In this document: positions 57,752-64,000 of the stretch, piece by piece
Numbering within the stretch: the first letter of the stretch is position 1
Layout of the letters: each line of letters starts with the position of its first letter
Source of the DNA: Actinomadura chibensis NBRC 106107
Lineage (GTDB): Bacteria > Actinomycetota > Actinomycetes > Streptosporangiales > Streptosporangiaceae
Assembly: GCF_001552135.1 (NCBI RefSeq)
Contig: NZ_BCQP01000024.1
Span: 62,001 to 126,000, forward strand
Length of the DNA stretch: 64,000 nucleotides
Reading direction: 5' to 3'
Position numbers and translations under genes: made by a program
The notes under the pieces: generated by a model
Told to the model about the DNA's origin: nothing
Databases searched by the model: none
Seen by the model: the letters and a program-made list of their open reading frames with translations, nothing else

Positions 57752-59053
57752 ATGGAGATCACCGGACGCACGGCGGGCGAGATCGCGGCGAGCGTGCGCG
57801 CCCTCGCGGACGCGGGAGAGCTCGTCCCCGGCACGCCGCTGCCGCCGGTGCGGCGGCTCGCCGACCGGCTCGGCGTGAACCGCAACACGGTCATGGCCGC
57901 CTACCAGCGGCTCGTCCAGGCGGGCGTGGCCGACACCCGGCGGCGCGCGGGAACGGTGATCGCCGACCCGTCCGCCGCCGTCGAGCAGGACGGCTTCGCC
58001 GCCGGCAGCCCGCTGCGCGACGTGGGCAGCGGCAACCCCGACCCGGCCCTGCTCCCCGACCCGCTCGGCGTGCGTCCGGCGCGCGGCGGAGCCGTGCTGT
58101 ACGGGGAACGCACGACCGACCCGGCGCTGGGACGGTGGGCGCACCGGTGGCTTGAAGCCGACCAGCCCCGCGAAATGCGCGTCACGGTGACGGCCGGCGC
58201 CGTCGACGCCGTCGAGCGGCTCCTCGCCCAAGCCCTGGCGCACGGCGATTCCGTCGCGCTGGAGGACCCTTGCTTCCTGGCGAGCATCAACACCGTCCGG
58301 CTGGCGGGATACCGTCCGGTGCCCGTCCCGGTGGATGCGGACGGGATGACGGCCGACGGGCTCCGCGACGCGCTCCAGCGGGGAGTGCGCGCGGTGGTGT
58401 GCACGCCGCGTGCGCACAATCCGACCGGGGTGAGCCTTTCCGCCGCGCGCGCCGAGGAACTGCGCGCCGTCCTTTCCGGGCATCCCCACGTCCTGGTCAT
58501 CGAGGACGACCATTTCTCCATGCTGTCCACCGCGCGATACCGCAGCATCATCGGCTCCGGGCACATGCGCTGGGCCCTGGTCCGGTCGGTGTCGAAATTC
58601 CTCGGGCCCGACCTACGCCTCGCCCTCGTCGCCAGCGACCCGCACACGGCCGACCGCCTCGCGACCCGCATCGGCCCCGGACGGACCTGGACGAGCCACC
58701 TCCTGCAACGCCTGGCCGCCGGGCTACTCACCGACCCGTCCGCGCTGGCTCTCATCGACCGGGCCCGCGCGCACTACGCCGACCGCAACGCCCGGTTCGC
58801 CGGACTGCTCCGGGCCCGCGGCGTCGGCGTCCGGCCCGGCGACGGCCTCAACCTCTGGGTGCCGGTCGGCGCGGACGCCGCCGGGACGGTGTCCGAGCGG
58901 CTGCTGCGCCGGGGCTGGCTCGCCCGGACCGGCGACCGCTTCGCGCTCCGCGGCCCGGCCGCCGCCGGGCACCTGCGGCTCACCGTGCACCACCTGGGCG
59001 ACGAGCACGCCGCGCTGCTGGCCGACGACCTCGCCGAGGCCGTCGCCGGGTAG
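57752..59053 (+). CDS. MocR-type regulator (GntR HTH plus aminotransferase-like PLP domain)
   Basis: 433 aa from the ATG at 57752. Residues about 1-70 form the GntR winged helix (LPPVRRLADRLGVNRNTVMAAYQRL). The rest is a fold-type I aminotransferase domain with HNPTG, the PLP-contacting IEDDHFS and the Schiff-base Lys in SVSKFLGPDLRL. Such proteins sense PLP or an amine through the PLP domain. The start is uncertain: the ATG at 57716 in the same frame would suit a leaderless mRNA, while 57752 has GGGAG upstream. Divergence from yggS suggests control of PLP balance, as for PdxR, with autoregulation. The usual EDDYDSE motif is EDDHFSM here. It ends 22 bp from the convergent response regulator. 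Confidence 0.9.
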   Translation: MEITGRTAGEIAASVRALADAGELVPGTPLPPVRRLADRLGVNRNTVMAAYQRLVQAGVADTRRRAGTVIADPSAAVEQDGFAAGSPLRDVGSGNPDPALLPDPLGVRPARGGAVLYGERTTDPALGRWAHRWLEADQPREMRVTVTAGAVDAVERLLAQALAHGDSVALEDPCFLASINTVRLAGYRPVPVPVDADGMTADGLRDALQRGVRAVVCTPRAHNPTGVSLSAARAEELRAVLSGHPHVLVIEDDHFSMLSTARYRSIIGSGHMRWALVRSVSKFLGPDLRLALVASDPHTADRLATRIGPGRTWTSHLLQRLAAGLLTDPSALALIDRARAHYADRNARFAGLLRARGVGVRPGDGLNLWVPVGADAAGTVSERLLRRGWLARTGDRFALRGPAAAGHLRLTVHHLGDEHAALLADDLAEAVAG

Positions 59054-59075
59054 GCGCGCTCCCGCGCGGCGCGGG

Positions 59076-59738
59076 TCAGCGGCCGAGTCCCGCCTCGCGG
59101 GCCCGCAGGACGGCCTGCGTCCGGTCCGCGACCTGGAGCTTCGCGAGGACGGCGGAGACGTTGTTGCGGATCGTCTTCGGCGACAGCGAGAGCCGCTCCG
59201 CGATCTGCCGGTTCGTCAGCCCGCCCGCGATGAGCGTGAGCACCTCGCGCTCGCGGCCGGTGAGCTGCGGGAACGGGTCCGGTTCCGCGGTGGTCGCGGC
59301 GGCGAGCCGGGCGAAGTACGCGGTGATCCGCGCGGCCAGCGCCGGTCCGAAGATGATCTCGCCGTGCGCGACCGCGGTGATCGCGCGCAGGATCTCCGCC
59401 TGGTCGGCGCCCTTGATCAGGTAGCCGCGGGCGCCCGCGAGCATCGCGGCGAGGACGCTCTCGTCGTCCTCGTGCATGGTCAGCGCCAGCACCGCGACGT
59501 CCGGGTGCCGTCCCGTGATGCGCCGGGTCGCCTCGATGCCGTCGAGCCTCGGCATCTCCAGGTCCATGACGACGACGTCGGGCAGCAGGCGGCGCGCCAT
59601 GTCGACGGCGTCGATCCCGTCGGCGGCGGTGCCGATCACCTCGACGGCCCCGGTGGAGGTCAGCATCAGCGACAGGCCGCCGCGGTAGACCGGGTGGTCG
59701 TCCGCCAGCAGGACGCGCGGCCGCGCCTCGGTGGTCAT
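59076..59738 (-). CDS. NarL/LuxR-family response regulator
   Basis: 220 aa. The receiver domain has acidic DD at 13-14, phospho-acceptor Asp59 in VVVMDLEMPRLDG, and Lys in GYLIKG. The C-terminal HTH reads LTGREREVLTLIAGGLTNRQ...LSPKTIRNNV. It is phosphorylated by the kinase encoded just upstream. The ATG at 59738 (MTTEARPR) overlaps the kinase stop as ATGA. The frame stays open to 61868 inside the kinase gene, but those residues are Arg/Ala-rich noise. Possible targets are its own operon, which has TCCGGGAC repeats upstream, and the divergent kdp operon. Confidence 0.95.
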   Translation of the reverse strand: MTTEARPRVLLADDHPVYRGGLSLMLTSTGAVEVIGTAADGIDAVDMARRLLPDVVVMDLEMPRLDGIEATRRITGRHPDVAVLALTMHEDDESVLAAMLAGARGYLIKGADQAEILRAITAVAHGEIIFGPALAARITAYFARLAAATTAEPDPFPQLTGREREVLTLIAGGLTNRQIAERLSLSPKTIRNNVSAVLAKLQVADRTQAVLRAREAGLGR

Positions 59739-61720
59739 CGCGCTCCTCCCAGCTCGGCCGCGCGCGGCGGCGCCGCGCGGTACGGGATGACGGCGTGCAC
59801 CCGCGTCCCGCCGTCCGGCGGGGACGTCACCGCGCAGTGCCCGCCCAGTTCCTCGGCCCGCTCGCGCATGCCCAGCAGGCCGACCCCGGCGACGGCGCCG
59901 GACGTGATGCCGCGGCCGTCGTCGACGACCTCCACCTCCAGCGCGCCGGCCGCCGCCGCCAGGCGGACGGCGCAGCGCTCGGCGGCGGCGTGCCGGGTGA
60001 CGTTCGCCAGCGCCTCGCAGACGATGCGGTACGCGGCGACCTCCACCGCGGCGGGCAGCGCGGGCAGCGCCGCGCCGTCCCCGGCGACGTCGAGGGTGAC
60101 GGCCGGGCGCGCGCCGTCCAGGCGCCCGATCCGCCGCCGGACGGCCCCCGCCAGCCCGAGGTGGTCGAGCGCGGGCGGCCGCAGCCCGCGCACCAGCCGC
60201 CGGACGTCGGCGAGCAGCGCCGACAGGTCGCACCGCGCGTCGGCGAGGGCGCGGTCGGCCCCGGCCGGGTCGCCGGCCGCCAGGTTCCGCGCGGCCTCGA
60301 CCTTCAGCGCGGCGGCGGCGAGCGCGGGGCCGAGCCCGTCGTGCAGGTCGCGGCGCAGCCGGCGCCGCTCCTCGGCCACGCTCGCGACCAGGCGCGCGCG
60401 GCTGCGCCGCAGGTCCTCGGCCGGCGCGGCGGCGCGGGCGGCGGCCGCCCGCCGGACGACGTCGGCCAGCAGCCGCTGGTCGGCGTCGGGGAGGCGCGGG
60501 CCGGTGCGGGGCACGAGCGCGAGGCGTCCGATCGGCACGCCGCGGCGCGCGACCGGCGGGATCACCGTGCCCGCGCGCCCGGCGCCGAGTTCGGCGACCA
60601 TCGTGCGCCCGTCGGCGCGGTCCGTCTCCACCCGCACGTAGGGCGAGCGGAACGCGGCGCGCACCGTCCGCGCGACGTCGGCGAGCAGCTCGCCGGAGCC
60701 GCCGGAGCCCGCCAGGCGGCGCGCGAGGGCGGACACGACGTCGTGCGGGTCGCCGCGTCCGGCCGCCGGCCGGTCGACCGAGCGCCGCAGGCGGGCGCGC
60801 AGCGGCGGATACAGGACGGCCACGGCGCCCGCGCCGAGGATCGCCGCCAGCGGCTCGTTCATCAGCGTGGTCGCGGTGAGGAACACGGCGAGCTCGATGC
60901 CGACCACGGCGCCGGCCAGCCCTCCGTAGAGCAGGGCGCGGCCGAGCACCACCCGGTGTCCGGCGACCGCGATGAGGACGGCGGCCGCCAGCGCCACCGG
61001 CCCGGTCCCGAACGCGGCGTCGTCCGCCCACGCCCATGGCGCGACCGGCGGGACGGCCGTCAGCGCGGCGTTCAGCGACACGGCCGCCAGCATCCAGCGG
61101 AGCTGCGCGCGCCGCTCGGGAGTGGCCCCGCCGAACCGCCGGGCGAACGCCGCGAGCGGTATCACCAGGCTCCCCGCGACGAGCGCCGCGCCGAGCGCGT
61201 CCGGACCCGACGCCCACGAAGGTGCGAACAGCACGGCCGTGCCCGTGCAGGCCAGCGAGGCGAGCGCGGGCCGTCGCCAGCGCGGCGAGGGCAGCCGACC
61301 GTCTGGAAAGAACAGCAGGAGCAGCGGCGGGAGGAGGGCGAGCGACGCGCCCGTCCGGCCACCTGCGTGGGCGGCGAGGGACGTCAGCGGCAGGCCGCCG
61401 CCGTGCTCCAGCAGCGACAGCGACGCGTACGCCCCGGCGGCGCCCCCGCCGCAGGCGAGGACGCCCGACGCGGCGAGCAGCCAGGTCAACGCGTGCCTCG
61501 GCGGCCGGACCGCGAGGACCGCGCCCGCGAGCGCCAGCGCGAGGCCCGGCACCGTGAAGCTCCAGGACGCCCCGTCCGGCGCCACCGGACGGGGCCCGCC
61601 GCCGATCAGCGCGTCGCACCGCAGCCCGGCGACGGTCGCCGCCGCCGCGCAGCCCGCCGCCACGGCCGCGAGCCACCGACCCGACCGGCGGGGACGGAGG
61701 GTCGGGGACGTTCTTCCCAT
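59735..61720 (-). CDS. Membrane sensor histidine kinase (NarL/DesK-type HisKA_3)
   Basis: 661 aa. About ten hydrophobic segments fill the first 320 residues, followed by a GAF-like region (about 335-440). The HisKA_3 dimerisation box RRDLHDGLGPALAAAALK has the phospho-His near 458, and the HATPase region has ANVTRHAAAE (about 573), DDGRGI and GVGLLGMRERAEELGG. A membrane-embedded sensor with a cytoplasmic kinase is implied; the stimulus is unknown. The ATG at 61720 (MGRTSPTLRPRRSGRW) has GGTGGG upstream. It is translationally coupled to the response regulator and divergent from kdp. It is not a KdpD: no Usp domain or KdpD-type N-terminal domain is present. Confidence 0.93.
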   Translation of the reverse strand: MGRTSPTLRPRRSGRWLAAVAAGCAAAATVAGLRCDALIGGGPRPVAPDGASWSFTVPGLALALAGAVLAVRPPRHALTWLLAASGVLACGGGAAGAYASLSLLEHGGGLPLTSLAAHAGGRTGASLALLPPLLLLFFPDGRLPSPRWRRPALASLACTGTAVLFAPSWASGPDALGAALVAGSLVIPLAAFARRFGGATPERRAQLRWMLAAVSLNAALTAVPPVAPWAWADDAAFGTGPVALAAAVLIAVAGHRVVLGRALLYGGLAGAVVGIELAVFLTATTLMNEPLAAILGAGAVAVLYPPLRARLRRSVDRPAAGRGDPHDVVSALARRLAGSGGSGELLADVARTVRAAFRSPYVRVETDRADGRTMVAELGAGRAGTVIPPVARRGVPIGRLALVPRTGPRLPDADQRLLADVVRRAAAARAAAPAEDLRRSRARLVASVAEERRRLRRDLHDGLGPALAAAALKVEAARNLAAGDPAGADRALADARCDLSALLADVRRLVRGLRPPALDHLGLAGAVRRRIGRLDGARPAVTLDVAGDGAALPALPAAVEVAAYRIVCEALANVTRHAAAERCAVRLAAAAGALEVEVVDDGRGITSGAVAGVGLLGMRERAEELGGHCAVTSPPDGGTRVHAVIPYRAAPPRAAELGGAR

Positions 61721-61745
61721 CCCACCGAGGATGGCACGGCCGCCG

Positions 61746-61762
61746 TCCCGGGTTCCGGGACG
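61746..61762. promoter_or_regulatory. Inverted repeat GTCCCGG-GTT-CCGGGAC, candidate operator of the kinase operon
   Basis: Perfect 7-bp arms with a 3-bp spacer, 26-42 bp before the kinase start codon. The half-site TCCGGGAC recurs at 61778 and 61810. Confidence 0.5.
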
Positions 61763-61818
61763 AACGGCCCGGATCGTCCGGGACGGTATCCCGATTCCCT
61801 CGGGCGGATCCGGGACAA
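61755..61818. repeat. Three TCCGGGAC direct repeats
   Basis: Copies start at 61755, 61778 and 61810 (spacings 23 and 32 bp). They are plausible binding sites for the NarL-type regulator, though GC-rich DNA raises the chance rate. Confidence 0.45.
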
Positions 61819-61944
61819 CCGCGCCCCCGCCGCGCGCCCGCCGGTTCTGGGACCGCCGCCGGTGTCATCCCGCCACGCTGTCACGGCCCACCGACGGACC
61901 GGCCCGCCCGAAATCGCGGGACGCGGCGCGGGGCACGTCGGCGG

Positions 61945-61956
61945 CGCGTCAAGATC
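61945..61956 (+). repeat. 12-bp direct repeat CGCGTCAAGATC, copy 1
   Basis: Identical to 61977-61988; the copies start 32 bp apart, close to three helical turns, which suits a regulator bound on one face of the DNA. Confidence 0.6.
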
Positions 61957-61976
61957 CGCGGGCTCGGCGTCAGGAA

Positions 61977-61988
61977 CGCGTCAAGATC
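61977..61988 (+). repeat. 12-bp direct repeat CGCGTCAAGATC, copy 2
   Basis: Second copy, ending at the first base of the hairpin at 61988-62010, about 120 bp before the first kdp-operon ORF. Confidence 0.6.
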
Positions 61989-62010
61989 GCTGTTTCGCCG
62001 CAGAACAGCG
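61988..62010. promoter_or_regulatory. Inverted repeat CGCTGTT-N9-AACAGCG upstream of kdp
   Basis: Perfect 7-bp arms (61988-61994 and 62004-62010). It may be a protein-binding site or, if transcribed, a leader hairpin. Confidence 0.45.
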
Positions 62011-62108
62011 AATTTACTCCCTATGAGTCCGAAATAGCCGGGCTTGTTCGGGACGGCGCGGAGCGGCCGTCCCAGCGCCGGAGTTCGACAGAGGTGGGCG
62101 ATCCCGAA

Positions 62109-62192
62109 ATGAGCGACCTGGCCTTCGTCCTGCTGACCGTGGCGGTCTTCGTCGCGCTCGGCCTGCTGGTGAAGGGCGTGGAGAGACTGTGA
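62109..62192 (+). CDS. 27-aa single-span membrane peptide, first ORF of the kdp operon
   Basis: [18 protein letters not shown] then LLVKGVERL: one hydrophobic helix followed by a short basic tail. The ATG at 62109 has a GAGGTGGG ribosome-binding site about ten bases upstream, and the stop overlaps the kdpF start as GTGA. Spacing, coupling and membrane character support a real gene of the operon. It resembles a second KdpF-like stabilising subunit, but no named function is known to me. Confidence 0.7.
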   Translation: MSDLAFVLLTVAVFVALGLLVKGVERL

Positions 62193-62278
62193 CCGCGGAG
62201 AACGCGACCGGGCTGGTGCTGGCGGTGCTGCTGATCGGCTTCCTGGTGGCCGCGCTGCTGTTCCCGGAGCGGTTCTGA
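62189..62278 (+). CDS. kdpF: KdpF, small subunit of the potassium-transporting ATPase
   Basis: 29 aa with one membrane helix ([20 protein letters not shown]) and the ending FPERF, close to E. coli KdpF in size and pattern. It stabilises the KdpABC complex in the membrane. The GTG start at 62189 overlaps the preceding stop by four bases, and its TGA overlaps the kdpA ATG (TGATG), so translation is coupled on both sides. Confidence 0.9.
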   Translation: MTAENATGLVLAVLLIGFLVAALLFPERF

Positions 62279-63942
62279 TGAGCCCGACACTGGCGGGGAT
62301 CCTGTTCCTCGGGTCCCTGATACTCGCCGTGGTCGTGGTGCACCGGCCGCTGGGCGACTACATGTTCCGCGTGTACACCGGACGGTCGCACAACCGGGTG
62401 GAGCGCGGCGTCTACCGACTGATAGGCACCGACCCGGACGCCGAGCAAACCTGGGGAGCCTACGCGCGCAGCGTGCTGGCGTTCTCCGTTGCCGGAATCC
62501 TGTTCCTCTATCTGCTCCAGAGGGTGCAGCAGCACCTTCTGCTGAGCCTCGGAATGGATCCGGTGAAGCCGGACCAGGCGTGGAACACGGCGGTCAGCTT
62601 CGTCACCAACACCAACTGGCAGTCGTACTCGGGCGAGTCGACGATGGGCCACCTGGTGCAGATGGCGGGACTCGCGGTGCAGAACTTCGTGTCCGCGGCC
62701 GTGGGAATGGCCGTCGCCATCGCGCTGGTGCGCGGATTCGCGCGCAGGAAGAGCCGGAACCTCGGCAATTTCTGGGTGGACCTGACGCGCGGCTCGCTGC
62801 GCGTCCTCCTGCCGATCGCGTTCGTCGGCGCGGTGGCGCTGATCGCGGGCGGGCTCGTCCAGAACTTCCACGACGGGACGCCGATCAGCACGCTGACCGG
62901 CGGCTCGCAGACCATCACCGGCGGCCCCGTCGCGAGCCAGGAGGTCATCAAGGAGCTCGGGACGAACGGCGGCGGCTTCTACAACGCCAATTCCGCCCAC
63001 CCCTTCGAGAACGGCACGGCCTGGACGAACTGGCTGGAGATCTTCCTCATCCTGCTGATCCCGTTCGCGCTGCCGCGCACGTTCGGCCGGATGGTCGGGC
63101 AGAAGCGGCAGGGCTACGCGATCGCCGCGGCGATGGGCGTCATCGCGGTCGCGAGCGTCGTCCTCACGATGGTGTTCCAGGGCGTCCACCACGGAACGGT
63201 CCCGACCGCGGCGGGCGGTGCGACCGAGGGGACCGAGACCCGGTTCGGCGTCCTGAACTCGGCGGTGTTCGCCACCGCGACAACGCTGACCTCGACGGGC
63301 GCCGTGGACTCCTTCCACGACTCGTACACGAGCCTCGGCGGCATGATGACGATGTTCAACATGATGCTGGGCGAGGTCGCGCCCGGCGGGGTCGGGTCCG
63401 GCCTGTACGGGATGCTGGTCCTCGCCGTCATCACGGTCTTCGTCGCGGGGCTGATGGTCGGCCGGACCCCGGAGTACCTGGGCAAGAAGATCGGCTCCCG
63501 CGAGATCAAGTTCGCCGCGCTGTACTTCCTCATCACGCCGATCCTGGTGCTGACCGGGACGGCGGTGGCGATGGCGACGCGCGACGGCCGGGACGGCATG
63601 CTCAACACCGGCCCGCACGGGCTGTCCGAAGTGCTCTACGCCTTCACGTCGGCGTCCAACAACAACGGCTCGGCGTTCGCGGGGCTGACGGTCAACACCG
63701 TCTTCTACGACACGGCGCTCGGCCTGTGCATGGCGCTCGGCCGCTTCGCGCCCATCGTGTTCGTCCTCGCGCTGGCCGGCTCGCTCGCCGGGCAGGGCCG
63801 CGTCCCGGCGTCGAAGGGGACGCTGCCGACGCACCGCCCGCAGTTCGTCGGCATGGTCGCCGGCGTGACCGTCGTCCTCGTCGCCCTCACGTTCCTGCCC
63901 GCGCTCGCGCTCGGGCCGCTCGCCGAAGGAATCCACCGATGA
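62278..63942 (+). CDS. kdpA: KdpA, potassium-binding/translocating subunit of KdpFABC
   Basis: 554 aa, normal length. This membrane subunit carries K+ through a channel-like pathway. Its four selectivity-filter loops are visible: [43 protein letters not shown] and [12 protein letters not shown]. About ten membrane segments, with no truncation. The ATG at 62278 ([12 protein letters not shown]) overlaps the kdpF stop, and its stop overlaps the kdpB ATG (ATGA). High-affinity K+ uptake under potassium limitation is the known role. No KdpDE sensor lies upstream; one may follow kdpC outside the window. Confidence 0.98.
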   Translation: MSPTLAGILFLGSLILAVVVVHRPLGDYMFRVYTGRSHNRVERGVYRLIGTDPDAEQTWGAYARSVLAFSVAGILFLYLLQRVQQHLLLSLGMDPVKPDQAWNTAVSFVTNTNWQSYSGESTMGHLVQMAGLAVQNFVSAAVGMAVAIALVRGFARRKSRNLGNFWVDLTRGSLRVLLPIAFVGAVALIAGGLVQNFHDGTPISTLTGGSQTITGGPVASQEVIKELGTNGGGFYNANSAHPFENGTAWTNWLEIFLILLIPFALPRTFGRMVGQKRQGYAIAAAMGVIAVASVVLTMVFQGVHHGTVPTAAGGATEGTETRFGVLNSAVFATATTLTSTGAVDSFHDSYTSLGGMMTMFNMMLGEVAPGGVGSGLYGMLVLAVITVFVAGLMVGRTPEYLGKKIGSREIKFAALYFLITPILVLTGTAVAMATRDGRDGMLNTGPHGLSEVLYAFTSASNNNGSAFAGLTVNTVFYDTALGLCMALGRFAPIVFVLALAGSLAGQGRVPASKGTLPTHRPQFVGMVAGVTVVLVALTFLPALALGPLAEGIHR

Positions 63943-64000
63943 CCGCGCAGACCATGCGGAAGGCGGGGGCCTCCGGGTCGCCCGCGCCGAAGCCCGACCG
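63939..64000 (+). CDS. kdpB: KdpB, catalytic P-type ATPase subunit (5' end only)
   Basis: Only about 20 residues are visible ([20 protein letters not shown]), a polar N-terminal tail as expected before the first KdpB helix. The ATG at 63939 overlaps the kdpA stop by four bases. The identity rests on operon order. Confidence 0.85.
   Translation, partial: MTAQTMRKAGASGSPAPKPD

Larger units (their letters stand above)
61721..62108. promoter_or_regulatory. 388-bp divergent control region between the two-component pair and the kdp operon
   Basis: No gene is visible. The half next to the kinase holds a 17-bp inverted repeat and TCCGGGAC repeats. The half next to kdp holds two 12-bp direct repeats and a 7-bp-stem hairpin. 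The A/T-rich patch around 62010-62035 is the likeliest kdp core promoter, but no -35/-10 pair is convincing. GAGGTGGG around 62091-62098 is the ribosome-binding site of the first kdp-operon ORF. Confidence 0.6.

Noticed and set aside
59076-61720. Calling the two-component pair KdpDE because kdp is next to it
   Set aside because: The kinase lacks KdpD and Usp domains and is HisKA_3 type, and the regulator has a NarL-type, not OmpR-type, DNA-binding domain.
59076-61868. A single long minus-strand protein fusing extra sequence to the response regulator
   Set aside because: The upstream part is an off-frame reading of the histidine kinase; the ATG at 59738 with an ATGA overlap is the natural start.
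61721-62108. A ydaO-type (c-di-AMP) riboswitch before kdp
   Set aside because: I could not find the conserved core elements; only protein-site-like repeats are visible.

Overview
The window is very GC-rich actinomycete DNA. Leaderless or overlapping gene starts, a PptT/PptH-like gene pair, a LAL regulator, a MocR regulator and a kdp operon all fit an actinobacterium, for example a Streptomyces or Actinomadura relative. The genus cannot be fixed from this sequence.

Layout. Bases 1-48367 (all minus strand) are most of a modular type I polyketide synthase (PKS) cluster. In transcription order it holds PKS D (48367-32897, 3 modules), PKS C (32890-16616, 3 modules plus a terminal thioesterase), an alpha/beta hydrolase of the proline-iminopeptidase family (16454-15549), PKS B (15546-5053, 2 modules) and PKS A (4968 to beyond base 1; its first module is cut at the ACP serine). 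All nine visible modules are KS-AT-DH-KR-ACP with no ER domain. Eight ATs carry the malonyl signature HAFH, and the terminal module (C3) carries the methylmalonyl signature YASH. No loading module is present, so the cluster continues to the left. The assembly line therefore makes a polyene. The hydrolase resembles VinJ of vicenistatin biosynthesis, which strips a protecting aminoacyl group before macrolactam closure. My inference is a polyene macrolactam built on an amino-acid-derived starter and ending in a 2-methyl-polyenoyl unit.

Bases 48539-52240 (minus) hold an Sfp-type phosphopantetheinyl transferase. It overlaps by one base a metallophosphoesterase like mycobacterial PptH, which removes the same prosthetic group. 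Upstream of these lie a Nudix hydrolase and an unrecognised 505-aa protein. All four could be co-oriented into the PKS region.

Bases 52497-54138 (minus) hold a three-gene, translationally coupled ABC-transporter operon. It is divergent from a LAL (large ATP-binding LuxR-type) regulator (54269-56923, plus).

Bases 56920-64000 hold a YggS-type PLP-homeostasis protein divergent from a MocR-type regulator, a NarL-type two-component pair (minus), and the start of a kdp potassium-uptake operon (plus: a 27-aa membrane peptide, kdpF, kdpA, start of kdpB). Every junction in the kdp operon overlaps.

The main points of interest are the VinJ-like gene inside a nine-module polyene PKS, the opposing PptT/PptH pair at the cluster edge, a guanine-quadruplex motif and a perfect 12-bp palindrome ahead of PKS D, blocks of 67-77 identical bases between modules that point to gene conversion, and repeat-rich regulatory regions before the two-component and kdp operons.
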